From assembly GCA_004143945.1 (NCBI GenBank), contig SEHB01000002.1:62001-126000 (forward strand): a DNA stretch of 64,000 nucleotides. Direction: 5' to 3'. Shown here piece after piece: positions 24,460-32,660 of this stretch; positions within the stretch are counted from its first letter, which is position 1, and each line of letters opens with the position of its first letter. This DNA is from Lysobacteraceae bacterium. GTDB lineage: Bacteria; Pseudomonadota; Gammaproteobacteria; Xanthomonadales; Rhodanobacteraceae. The notes under the pieces were generated by a model. It did no database searches. It was not told where the DNA came from and saw nothing but the letters and a program-made list of their open reading frames with translations. Position numbers and translations under genes: made by a program.

Positions 24460-27341
24460 TGACGCACGCGATCGAACGTCGATGGGCCGAGCTCGTTCCG
24501 TTGTTCGAACGTGCCGGTGCGCTGCCGCCGGAGCAGCTCGACGCATTCCTGGATGGCCTGGACGACGCGGAGCTGCGTGACGCGCTGCGTGCACTGCTGT
24601 CGGGCACCACGCGCACCGGCGCGCTCGACCGCGACAGCGGCGCGTACGCGGCGCGACTCATCGATGCGGGCGGCGGCCTCGAGGGCAGCCTGCTCGGCCC
24701 GTGGCGCGTCGGCGCCCTGATCGGAAGCGGCGGCATGGCGAGCGTGTTCGCGGCCACGCGCGCGGATGGCGCGTTCGAGCAGCAGGTCGCGATCAAGGTG
24801 CTGCGGCACGGCCTGCACGACGCGTGGGAGCGCGAGCGCTTCCTGCGCGAGCGCACGCTGCTCGCGCGCCTCGAGCACCCGGGTATCGCACGCGTGCTCG
24901 ATGGCGGGCTGACCGCTCGCGGCGTGCCGTGGTTCGCGCTCGAGTTCGTCGATGGCGAGCCGGTCACGCGCCATTGCGACCGCCTGCGACTCGGTGTCGA
25001 CGCGCGCCTGCGCCTGTTCGAAGGCCTGTGCGCGGCGGTCGACCACGCGCACCACAACCTCGTCGTGCATCGCGACATCAAGCCTTCGAACGTGCTCGTC
25101 ACGCGCGAGGGCAGCTACAAGCTGCTCGATTTCGGCATCGCCAAGCTCATCGACGAGGCGGGCCGCGACGACGACACGCGCACCGGCCTGCGTCGCCTCA
25201 CGCCGGCCTACGCGGCGCCCGAGCAGTCGCAAGGCGGCGACGTGACCACGGCGACCGACGTGTACGCGCTCGGGGTTCTGCTGCACGAGTTGCTCGCGGG
25301 TACGCGGCCGCTGCGGCGCGCCGACGGCACGCTGCAACCGATGTCGGGCGCGATCGCCGGCACGCCTGCGGACGCCGCCGCGGCGGCGCGCTCGAGCAGC
25401 GCGCGCGGGCTGCGCTCGCGCCTCGCCGGCGAGCTCGACCTGATCGTCGCGAAGGCGCTCGCGCACGGCCCCGCGCAGCGCTACCCCGATGCGGCGGCGC
25501 TCGCAGATGACCTCGTGCGCCACCGCGAGGGGCGACCCGTACGCGCGCGGCCGGATGCGCGCGGCTATCGCCTGCGCAAGTTCATTGGCCGCCATCGTCG
25601 CGGCATCGCGGTCGCCGCGATGTTGCTCGCCTCGCTGCTGGGCGGGCTCGCGGCGACCCTGTGGCAGGCCGGCGATGCACGCCGGCAAGCCGCGCGCGCG
25701 GACGCCGCGCGCGGGTTCGTGCTGTCGCTGTTCGAGGGCGTGACGCCCGACGAGGCGCGTGGTCGCACGGTGTCGGCACGCGAGCTGCTCGACCGCGGTG
25801 CCCAGCGACTCGCCGCGAGCTTGAGCGACGAGCCGCGACTGCACGCCGAACTCGCGGCGCAGCTCGCGGCGGCGTATCGCCAACTCGGCGACTACGCGCG
25901 CGCGGCCGAGCTCGCCGGCCAGGCGCGCGAGGCCGCGGACGCGCCGGCCGAACGCGCGCGCGCGCTGCTCGAACTCGGCCGCGCGCATGCGGCGCAGGGC
26001 CGGCCCGATGCCGCCACGCGCGACCTGCGCGACGCGCTCGCGTCGGCGCCGCCGCAACTCGCGTTCGAGATCCGCCTGCGCCTCGCCGAACTCGCGGCCG
26101 ACAGCGGCGACGCGGACGCACTCGCGCTCGCCCGCACGACCCTCGATGACGCGCGCGCGGCCGGTGATGCGGCGCAGGTCGCCGACGCGCTCGCGGTGCT
26201 CGGCGGCATCCATTTCCGCCTGAGCGAACTCGACGCCGCGGCCGCCGCGCTGCGCGAGGCGCTCGAACTGCAGCGCGCCGCGCGCGGCGAGGCGCACACC
26301 CGCGTCGCACAGGCCGGCCACGATCTCGGCGTCGTGGTGTTGCAGCAGGGCGATGCGAAAGCCGCGGCGACCTTGTTCGAACGCGCGCTCGCGCTGCGCC
26401 GCGAATTGCTCGGCGACGAGCATCCCGATGTCGCCGACAGCCAGTTCAACCTCGGCATCGCATTGCGCCGGCTCGGCGAGGACGCGCGCGCGGATCGCCT
26501 GGTCCAGCAGGCGGTCGCGATGCAGCGCCGCCTGCTCGGCGATGCACACCCGCTGGTCGCGAGCGGGCTCAACTCGCAGGCGTTGCATGCGTTCCAGCGG
26601 GGCGATACCGCCGGCGCGATCGCGCGCCTCGGCGAGGCGCTCGAGGTCGCGCGCCGCGCCTACGGCGACACGCATGCGACCGTGGTGACGATGCGCAACA
26701 ACCGCGCGGCGATGCTGCGCGCGTCGGGCCGCCTCGACGAGGCGCTGGTCGAGGCGCGCGAAGCCGCGCGTGCGGCGGGCGCCGGGCTCGGCGAGGCACA
26801 CCACCTGACCGGCGTGGCGCGCCTCGGCCTCGGCGCGGTGCTGGCCGAACGCGGCGAACGCGACGCGGCACTCGAGCAGTTCACGCTCGCGCATCGCGTG
26901 CTCGTCGCCGCGCTCGGCGCCGGTCACCAGGACAGCGTCGTCGCTCAAGCGGCGCTCGCGGACGGATTGCACGCGAGCGCTCGCATCGGGGAAGCCGCGG
27001 CGCAGGCCGAGGCGGCGCTGGCAGCGGGCGTCGTCGCTTTCCCGGCCGGCCACCCGCGCGTCGGCAAGTTGCGCCTGGTCGCCGCACGGATCGCGACCGC
27101 GCGCGGCGACTGCGACGCGGGCCGCTTCGCCACCGCCGCGACCGAACTCGCGCGCGGCGGAAACGCGCTGCGCGCGGACCTCGCGTGGGCCCGACTCGGC
27201 GAGGCCGCCTGCCTCGAAGCGGCGGGTCGCGCGGACGATGCGCGTGCGCGGCGCGCCGATGCGCGCGACCTGATAGCGGGACTGCCGTACGTGCCGCCTG
27301 CGCTGGCTCGGGCGGCCGGGGATCGCGAGGCGGGTCCTTGA
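24456..27341 (+). CDS. Ser/Thr protein kinase with transmembrane segment and TPR sensor region
   Basis: 961 residues. The Hanks-type kinase domain (about 85-350) has a glycine loop IGSGGMASVF, VAIKVL lysine, HRDIKPSNVLV catalytic loop, DFGIAKL and an APE-like AAPEQSQGG, so it should be active. A hydrophobic span RRGIAVAAMLLASLLGGLAA lies near 383-402. The C-terminal 550 residues are tetratricopeptide-type helices (YARAAELAGQAREAAD, DLGVVVLQQGDAKAAATLFERALALRR and others) expected outside the membrane. It is translationally coupled to the ECF sigma factor. Such pairs control transcription by phosphorylating the sigma factor; the input signal is unknown. Confidence 0.93.
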   Translation: MMTHAIERRWAELVPLFERAGALPPEQLDAFLDGLDDAELRDALRALLSGTTRTGALDRDSGAYAARLIDAGGGLEGSLLGPWRVGALIGSGGMASVFAATRADGAFEQQVAIKVLRHGLHDAWERERFLRERTLLARLEHPGIARVLDGGLTARGVPWFALEFVDGEPVTRHCDRLRLGVDARLRLFEGLCAAVDHAHHNLVVHRDIKPSNVLVTREGSYKLLDFGIAKLIDEAGRDDDTRTGLRRLTPAYAAPEQSQGGDVTTATDVYALGVLLHELLAGTRPLRRADGTLQPMSGAIAGTPADAAAAARSSSARGLRSRLAGELDLIVAKALAHGPAQRYPDAAALADDLVRHREGRPVRARPDARGYRLRKFIGRHRRGIAVAAMLLASLLGGLAATLWQAGDARRQAARADAARGFVLSLFEGVTPDEARGRTVSARELLDRGAQRLAASLSDEPRLHAELAAQLAAAYRQLGDYARAAELAGQAREAADAPAERARALLELGRAHAAQGRPDAATRDLRDALASAPPQLAFEIRLRLAELAADSGDADALALARTTLDDARAAGDAAQVADALAVLGGIHFRLSELDAAAAALREALELQRAARGEAHTRVAQAGHDLGVVVLQQGDAKAAATLFERALALRRELLGDEHPDVADSQFNLGIALRRLGEDARADRLVQQAVAMQRRLLGDAHPLVASGLNSQALHAFQRGDTAGAIARLGEALEVARRAYGDTHATVVTMRNNRAAMLRASGRLDEALVEAREAARAAGAGLGEAHHLTGVARLGLGAVLAERGERDAALEQFTLAHRVLVAALGAGHQDSVVAQAALADGLHASARIGEAAAQAEAALAAGVVAFPAGHPRVGKLRLVAARIATARGDCDAGRFATAATELARGGNALRADLAWARLGEAACLEAAGRADDARARRADARDLIAGLPYVPPALARAAGDREAGP

Positions 27342-27412
27342 TGTCCTGAAAGTCCGCCGTCCTGCGCCTTGCACGGACATCCACCTCCGGATGCCACCTG
27401 CGAAGGCGCCCC

Positions 27413-29461
27413 ATGACATTGCGAACCCGGTTTCTGCTCGGCTGCGCACTCGGCCTGCCCATGGTCGCCGACGCGGCGACCCGCACCTGGCCCGGCGATC
27501 CGGGCTGCAGCGGCACGCTGCAGGCGTGTGTCGACGCGGCCGCCGACGGCGACCGAATCGAGATCGCGACCGACGTGCCGATCACCGAGTCGATCGCGCT
27601 GCACGCGCGCAGCCTCACCCTGACCGCGGCGGACGGCTACAAGCCGCAGTTCCTCGGCGTCGGCATCATCGCGAACGACTCGGGCGGTGGCGGCGCCGAC
27701 ATCGACGTGCGGCTGAGCCGCCTGCGCTTCACCAACGGCTACGTGACCGCCACCTACGCGAGCCCGGGCCACGCGAACTTCGAGTTCCGCGAGCTGGTGC
27801 TGACACGCGCGCCCGGCGCGACTGGAGCCGGCATCACCGTGATCGCGTACGAAGGCACGGTCGAGGCGATGCTCTACGACAACCGCGTCAGTGGCCTGCC
27901 ACTCGGCATCAACGGCGCGCTCGTCGAGCTCGCGGCGCAGGGTGGCACGCTCGATGCGCGTGCGTACTACAACCACGTGTCGAGCACGGGCCCAGGCACG
28001 GTCGAAGGGGCGGGCCTGTTCGTCAACGTCGCGCAGGGTGGCGGCGGCAGCGTGAAGCTGCACGCGAACCAGGTCCGCGGCAGCTTCATGCGTTCCGGGA
28101 TCTTCATCTCCGAGGGGCTGTTCTCCCCGACGCCGAGCAGCTTCGATGCGCGCGTCTACAGCAACGTGGTGATCGGCACCGGCGGCGGTCGCGGCATCGA
28201 CGTGACGCCGTCGAACGGCAGCATCGACGTGCAACTCGTCAACAACACCGTGACGCGCGTGCAGAGCGCGATGTCGTTCACGAACTGGGATGGCGGCGCG
28301 AGCCCGGTCGTCGACGCGCTGGTCAGGAACAACCTGCTCAAGGCGCCGACCGCGATGTTCGTGAATCCCTCGCTCGTGGCCGGCGTCGACGACGACTACA
28401 ACCTGCTCGACGGCGCGACGGTCAACTTCACGCCGGGGCCGAACTCGCTGGCCGGGCCTGCCGGGCTCGTCAGCGACCAGCAGCCGCGGCCCGCGCCGGG
28501 CTCGCCCGCGATCGATGCAGCCGATACCGCGACGCTCGGACTCGGGATCATCTTCAACGCGCTGCCCTCGACCGACGCGGACGGCCTGCGCCGGATCAAG
28601 CGCGTCAGTGCGAGCGCCGCCGACATCGGTGCGTTCGAGGCGGGCGACGTGATGGTGCTGCACGCGGCCACGCCCGACACGATCGGCGCGCACATCAGCC
28701 GCATCGACCACCCCGCGCTCAACGGGCGGCCTGCCGCGGACCTGTTCGCGACGCCGAACTTCGACGGCGACGGCAGCAACCCGAACGTGACCCACCCGCA
28801 TCCCTACGGGAGCTGGTACGACGGCACGCGATGGACGCTGTTCAACGAAGACCTCGCGCCCATGCCGGCCTACGTCGACTTCAACGTGTTCGTTCCGGCG
28901 ACCGGGAGCGGCGTCTTCCGCCACGCCGCGAACGCGGCCAACACGTCGGGCTGGGCCACCCAGCTCGACCATGCGAGCGTCAACGACCTCCCGGACCGCA
29001 TCGTGCTGGCGACGCAGAACTTCAGCGCAGGACCCGCCTACAACGCGCACCCGATCGGCGTGTTCTATTTTTCCCTCGGTGGTCCGGGCTCATGGCTGAT
29101 CGCCAACCTCGACCTCCTGCCCGCCGTCGACATGACCGAAGGCGCCGGCTTCAGCGTGTACGCGCAGGAGCCGAGCCCGAACGCGTTCCGCGTGACCGCG
29201 AGCCCCGGCAATCTCGACGGGGCGGCCCTGCGGCTGGACCACCCACTGCTCGACGGCATGCCGTGCGCGCGCCCCGTAGCCACGCGCATGTTCGACGGCA
29301 GTGCAGTGACCACGCACTTCGACCTCGACTATGCCGAGGGCCACTGGCACGTGTTCGGCTTCTCGCCGATTCCGGCGGGAACGCAGTTCAACGTGCTCGT
29401 CGATCCCGCACAGGTCGCGGCCTGCAGCGACATGATCTTCGCGGACGGCTTCGGCGACTGA
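27413..29461 (+). CDS. Secreted parallel beta-helix protein (choice-of-anchor Q-like) with IFADGF C-terminus
   Basis: 682 residues. The signal peptide MTLRTRFLLGCALGLPMVADA is followed by an N-terminal right-handed beta-helix region with repeated short strands (GDRIEIATDVPIT, LRFTNGYVTATYASPG, YSNVVIGTGGGRGIDVTPSN). Around residue 365 comes PGSPAIDAADTA and later SASAADIGAFE, the pattern of choice-of-anchor Q proteins. A C-terminal region with two similar halves of about 110 residues (each with HP-LNG/LDG-x-P and a V-x-ATxxFDG stretch) follows, and the end is CSDMIFADGFGD. No catalytic residues are recognised. It lies 71 bp downstream of the kinase gene and could be part of that regulon. Confidence 0.8.
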   Translation: MTLRTRFLLGCALGLPMVADAATRTWPGDPGCSGTLQACVDAAADGDRIEIATDVPITESIALHARSLTLTAADGYKPQFLGVGIIANDSGGGGADIDVRLSRLRFTNGYVTATYASPGHANFEFRELVLTRAPGATGAGITVIAYEGTVEAMLYDNRVSGLPLGINGALVELAAQGGTLDARAYYNHVSSTGPGTVEGAGLFVNVAQGGGGSVKLHANQVRGSFMRSGIFISEGLFSPTPSSFDARVYSNVVIGTGGGRGIDVTPSNGSIDVQLVNNTVTRVQSAMSFTNWDGGASPVVDALVRNNLLKAPTAMFVNPSLVAGVDDDYNLLDGATVNFTPGPNSLAGPAGLVSDQQPRPAPGSPAIDAADTATLGLGIIFNALPSTDADGLRRIKRVSASAADIGAFEAGDVMVLHAATPDTIGAHISRIDHPALNGRPAADLFATPNFDGDGSNPNVTHPHPYGSWYDGTRWTLFNEDLAPMPAYVDFNVFVPATGSGVFRHAANAANTSGWATQLDHASVNDLPDRIVLATQNFSAGPAYNAHPIGVFYFSLGGPGSWLIANLDLLPAVDMTEGAGFSVYAQEPSPNAFRVTASPGNLDGAALRLDHPLLDGMPCARPVATRMFDGSAVTTHFDLDYAEGHWHVFGFSPIPAGTQFNVLVDPAQVAACSDMIFADGFGD

Positions 29462-29527
29462 GGCCCGCCGCCGCGGGTCGCCGGCAGGCCGGTGGCCCGC
29501 AGTCCGCCCGCGTGGCGCCGCGAGTCG

Positions 29528-29533
29528 TACACT
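29528..29533 (+). promoter_or_regulatory. Candidate -10 box upstream of the LOG-family gene
   Basis: TACACT, 22 nt before the ATG at 29556. The -35 is not clear. Confidence 0.35.
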
Positions 29534-29555
29534 CGACGCTTTCGGAGCGGCGCCC

Positions 29556-30143
29556 ATGCGGATCTGCGTCTACTGCGCTTCCAGCGAGCATTGCGACCGC
29601 GTCTACCACGACGCCGCGCACGCGCTCGGCCGCGCGCTGGCCGAGGCGGGTTGCACGGTGGTGTACGGCGGCGGGGCGGTCGGGCTCATGGGCGCGCTCG
29701 CGAACGGCGCGCTCGAAGCGGGCGGCGACGTGGTCGGCGTGATCCCGCGCTTCATGACCGAAGTCGAGTGGCAGCATCCGGGCGTCGCCAACCTCGAGGT
29801 GGTCGAGGACATGCGCGAGCGCAAGCACCGGCTGCTGACCGGCTCGGACGCGGTGGTCGCGTTGCCCGGTGGCTGCGGCACGCTCGAAGAGCTGTTCGAA
29901 GCGATGACGCTCAAGCGACTCGCGCTCTACTTCAATCCGATCGTGCTGCTGGACACCAACGGCTTCTACAAGCCGCTCGATGCATTCCTGTCGCAGGTCA
30001 TCGAGCAGCGCTTCATGAATCCCGAGCACCGCGCGTTGTGGACGATGGTCGAGCGCGTCGAGGACGTGTTGCCGGCGATCCGGCGGACGCCGCGCTGGAG
30101 CGAGGACGCGCGCGATTACGCGGTGGTCAGGCGCAGCCGCTGA
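29556..30143 (+). CDS. LOG family protein (TIGR00730)
   Basis: 195 residues. MRICVYCASSE, GCTVVYGGGAVGLMGALANGAL, DMRERKHRLLTGSDAVVALPGGCGTLEELFEA and the nearby EAMTLKRLALYFNPIVL match the Rossmann-like LOG/lysine-decarboxylase-related family, including the PGGxGTxxE motif. Members hydrolyse nucleoside 5'-monophosphates, with plant and some bacterial enzymes releasing free cytokinins. In bacteria the physiological substrate is often unclear. The end converges with the tfoX-like gene, only 3 bp apart. Confidence 0.93.
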   Translation: MRICVYCASSEHCDRVYHDAAHALGRALAEAGCTVVYGGGAVGLMGALANGALEAGGDVVGVIPRFMTEVEWQHPGVANLEVVEDMRERKHRLLTGSDAVVALPGGCGTLEELFEAMTLKRLALYFNPIVLLDTNGFYKPLDAFLSQVIEQRFMNPEHRALWTMVERVEDVLPAIRRTPRWSEDARDYAVVRRSR

Positions 30144-30146
30144 GGC

Positions 30147-30584
30147 TCAGTCGAAGCGGCTGAGTTCGCGCTCGCCGTCACCGAAGCCGCTGCTGCCGGC
30201 GTCCGCGTCGGGGTCGTCGAACAGGCTCATCGGCGCCGACTCGGCATCGATCGTCGCGTCGGTTGCGCGCGCCGCGGGCTCGCTCGCGGCCTTCTGCTTC
30301 TCCCAGCGCGTGCGGATCGGATTGGCCGATTCGGCCGACTCGAGCGCCGCGAGCAGTTCCTGCTTCTGGTCCTCGGGAAGGTCCGCCCAATGGCAGTCCG
30401 CGAGTGCACCGGCCATCGAATAGAGCAGGTTCAGGCTCGGGCGGAAGCCCGCGCGCTTGACCTTGAGGAAGGCCTCGACCGGGCCGAGGCGCGCGAGGTC
30501 CTCGGTCGTGCGCACGCCGACCTGGCGCAGCCAGGCCGCCGACTTCGGGCCGACATTGCGGATCTTGACGTCGCGTGAGCTCAT
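30147..30584 (-). CDS. TfoX C-terminal domain-containing protein
   Basis: 145 residues. The N-terminal 80 residues (KIRNVGPKSAAWLRQVGVRT, LGPVEAFLKVKRAGFRPSLNLLYSMAGALADCHWADLP) form the helical TfoX/Sxy C-terminal domain, with a helix-hairpin-helix-like GPKSAAWL. The TfoX N-terminal domain is missing and the rest is a low-complexity acidic tail ending GDGERELSRFD. Stand-alone TfoX-C proteins are common in Xanthomonadales; a link to competence regulation, known for full TfoX, is not assured. It follows the fRMsr gene on the same strand after 109 bp. Confidence 0.88.
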   Translation of the reverse strand: MSSRDVKIRNVGPKSAAWLRQVGVRTTEDLARLGPVEAFLKVKRAGFRPSLNLLYSMAGALADCHWADLPEDQKQELLAALESAESANPIRTRWEKQKAASEPAARATDATIDAESAPMSLFDDPDADAGSSGFGDGERELSRFD

Positions 30585-30693
30585 CGTGTCCTCCGGATCG
30601 TGTGGAACGCGCGATCGAACCGCCGGCCCTGGCCGCCGGCGCCGGGTGCGAAAGGCAGGGCATGACCGCACCCATGCGCGCTCGTGCTCATGC

Positions 30694-31185
30694 TCATGGC
30701 TGCGCCAGCGAATCCATGAACACCGCGCACAGCTGCTCCATGCCGGCGCGGTCGTCGGCATCGAAGCGCGCGATCGACGGACTGTCGACGTCCCAGACGC
30801 CGAGCAGGCGCCCGCCGCGGTCGACCAGTGGCACGACGATCTCCGATTGCGAGGCCGCATCGCAGGCGATGTGGCCTTCGAACGCGTTGACGTCGCGCAC
30901 GACCTGCGTCTCGCGCGTCGCCGCCGCGGTCCCGCACACGCCCTTGCCGATCGCGATGCGCACGCACGCGGGCTTGCCCTGGAACGGGCCGACCACGAGC
31001 TCGCTGCCGTCGAAAAAGTAGAAACCGCACCAATTGAGGTCGGGCAGCGCGTGCCAGACCAGCGCGGCGAAGTTCGCCGCGTTGGCGACGCGATCGTGCT
31101 CGCCCTCGAGCAGGCTGCGCGCCTGGCCCGCGAGTTGCGCGTATTGCTGCGGTTTGCCGCCGGCGAGCGTGATGGTTTCGAACAT
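30694..31185 (-). CDS. msrC: Free methionine-(R)-sulfoxide reductase (GAF type)
   Basis: 163 residues. This is the GAF-fold reductase of free methionine-R-sulfoxide. Cys74, Cys84 and Cys108 show the same spacing (10 and 24) as the three catalytic cysteines of the E. coli enzyme, in GKPACVRIAIGKGVCGTA and HIACDAAS. LPDLNWCGFYFFDG and EIVVPLVDRGGRLLGVWDVDS are further family motifs. It protects against oxidation in the cytoplasm using thioredoxin as reductant. TTTAGC/CTAAAC-like sequence just upstream may be part of its promoter. It is probably cotranscribed with the downstream TfoX-C gene. Confidence 0.95.
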   Translation of the reverse strand: MFETITLAGGKPQQYAQLAGQARSLLEGEHDRVANAANFAALVWHALPDLNWCGFYFFDGSELVVGPFQGKPACVRIAIGKGVCGTAAATRETQVVRDVNAFEGHIACDAASQSEIVVPLVDRGGRLLGVWDVDSPSIARFDADDRAGMEQLCAVFMDSLAQP

Positions 31186-31244
31186 CGCGCGAGTTTAGCA
31201 GCCGCGCGCGCTACCATGTCGGCCGGGAGTTCGCGGGGGAAACC

Positions 31245-31988
31245 ATGGCGACGACGATCGAACGCGCGGCCGACGGATTCCGGCGCCGCGGGCAACAGGT
31301 CACGCGGCTGGAAACCTTCGTCGACGCCGCGTTCGCGTTCTCGCTGACCCTGCTCGTGATCGTGTTCGACGACCTGCCGGACAGCGTGGCCGAGTTGCGC
31401 ATGGCGCTGCGGCACGTGCCGACGTTCGGGTTCTGCTTCGTGATCCTCGCGATGTTCTGGTCCGCGCACAACCGCTGGAGCCGCCGCTTCGGGCTCGACG
31501 ACGCGCGCTCGACCCTGCTCAGCCTCGGCTTCGTGTTCGTCGTGATGATCTACGTCTATCCGCTGCGCATGGTCGCGTCCGGCGCGATGGCGTTCTTCAC
31601 CGGCGGATGGGCGCCGACCGGATACGTGCTCGATCCCGCGCGCGCGATGCTCGACCTGCAGACGATGTTCATCGTCTACGCGCTCGGCTTCGGCACGCTG
31701 TCGCTGCTGCTGTGGCGGCTCAATGCGCATGCGCTGCGCGTGGCCGACCGGCTCGGCCTCGACGCAATCGAACGCCACGAGACCGGCAACGAGATCGGCG
31801 TGCACGCGATCCTCGCGCTGAGCGCGCTGGCCAGCCTCGCACTGAGCCTCGCGATGCTCGCGCTGTTTCCGCCGGGTCGCCCGCCGGGCTGGATCGCGTC
31901 GCTGCCCGCGTGGGTATATGCGTTGATCGGCCCGGCCATCGGCCTCTACATGCGGCGGCGCACGCGCCTGCGGCCGGCGGCCGCCTGA
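31245..31988 (+). CDS. TMEM175-family (DUF1211) membrane protein, putative potassium channel
   Basis: 247 residues with about six hydrophobic segments. RLETFVDAAFAFSLTLLVI is the family signature in the first segment (R-x-x-x-F-x-D-A-x-FA-S-TLL), and VILAMFWSAHNRWSR carries the conserved His/Trp region. Bacterial TMEM175 proteins form potassium-selective channels, but this member has a single six-segment copy and a poorly conserved second half, so transport is likely rather than proven. The TGA stop is directly followed by the bioD ATG, with no gap, so the two genes are cotranscribed. Confidence 0.82.
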   Translation: MATTIERAADGFRRRGQQVTRLETFVDAAFAFSLTLLVIVFDDLPDSVAELRMALRHVPTFGFCFVILAMFWSAHNRWSRRFGLDDARSTLLSLGFVFVVMIYVYPLRMVASGAMAFFTGGWAPTGYVLDPARAMLDLQTMFIVYALGFGTLSLLLWRLNAHALRVADRLGLDAIERHETGNEIGVHAILALSALASLALSLAMLALFPPGRPPGWIASLPAWVYALIGPAIGLYMRRRTRLRPAAA

Positions 31989-32660
31989 ATGCACGGCGTG
32001 TTCGTCAGCGGTACCGACACCGGCATCGGCAAGACCTGCGCGAGTGCGGCGCTGCTGCATGCATTGCGCGCGCGCGGCCTGCGCGCAAGCGGGATGAAGC
32101 CGGTCGCGAGCGGCTGCCGCGCGACGCCGCAGGGCCTGCGCAACGAAGACGCGGAGGCGCTGCTCGCCGCGAGCGACCCGGCCCCGCCCTACGCCGACTG
32201 CAATCCGTACGCGCTGGCGGAACCGATCGCGCCGCACATCGCCGCGCGCCTCGCCGGCGTCGAGATCGACATCGGCGTCGCGCGCGCGGCCTGCGCGCGC
32301 ATCGCCGCGAATGCGGATCGCGTCGTGGTCGAAGGCGTCGGGGGCTGGGCCGTGCCGTTCTCGGCGCAGTCGATGCAGGTCGACCTCGTGCGTGCCCTCG
32401 CCCTGCCGGTCGTGCTGGTGGTCGGGCTGCGGCTCGGATGCCTCAACCATGCGTTGCTGAGCCACGCCGCGATCGCCGCCGACGGTTGCGTGCTGGCGGG
32501 ATGGATCGCGAATCGCATCGATCCGGCGATGCCGTTCGCGGAGAGCAACCTGCATGCGCTGCAGGCGCGCATCGATGCCCCGCTGCTCGGCGTGATCGAG
32601 CATGCGCATGCGTTCGACGCGCGCGTGGCCGCGCGACTGCTCGACGTCGATGCGCTTTGA
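31989..32660 (+). CDS. bioD: Dethiobiotin synthetase
   Basis: 223 residues, matching the family. BioD carboxylates 7,8-diaminononanoate with ATP to form dethiobiotin, the penultimate step of biotin synthesis. The P-loop FVSGTDTGIGKT is at about 5-16, followed by GMKPVASGC, the substrate loop NEDAEAL, VVEGVGGWAVPFS and WIANRIDP. The start codon abuts the TMEM175-like gene and the end overlaps the next gene by 11 bp. The other biotin genes are not in this window, so bioD is separated from bioA/B/F/C here. Confidence 0.97.
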   Translation: MHGVFVSGTDTGIGKTCASAALLHALRARGLRASGMKPVASGCRATPQGLRNEDAEALLAASDPAPPYADCNPYALAEPIAPHIAARLAGVEIDIGVARAACARIAANADRVVVEGVGGWAVPFSAQSMQVDLVRALALPVVLVVGLRLGCLNHALLSHAAIAADGCVLAGWIANRIDPAMPFAESNLHALQARIDAPLLGVIEHAHAFDARVAARLLDVDAL

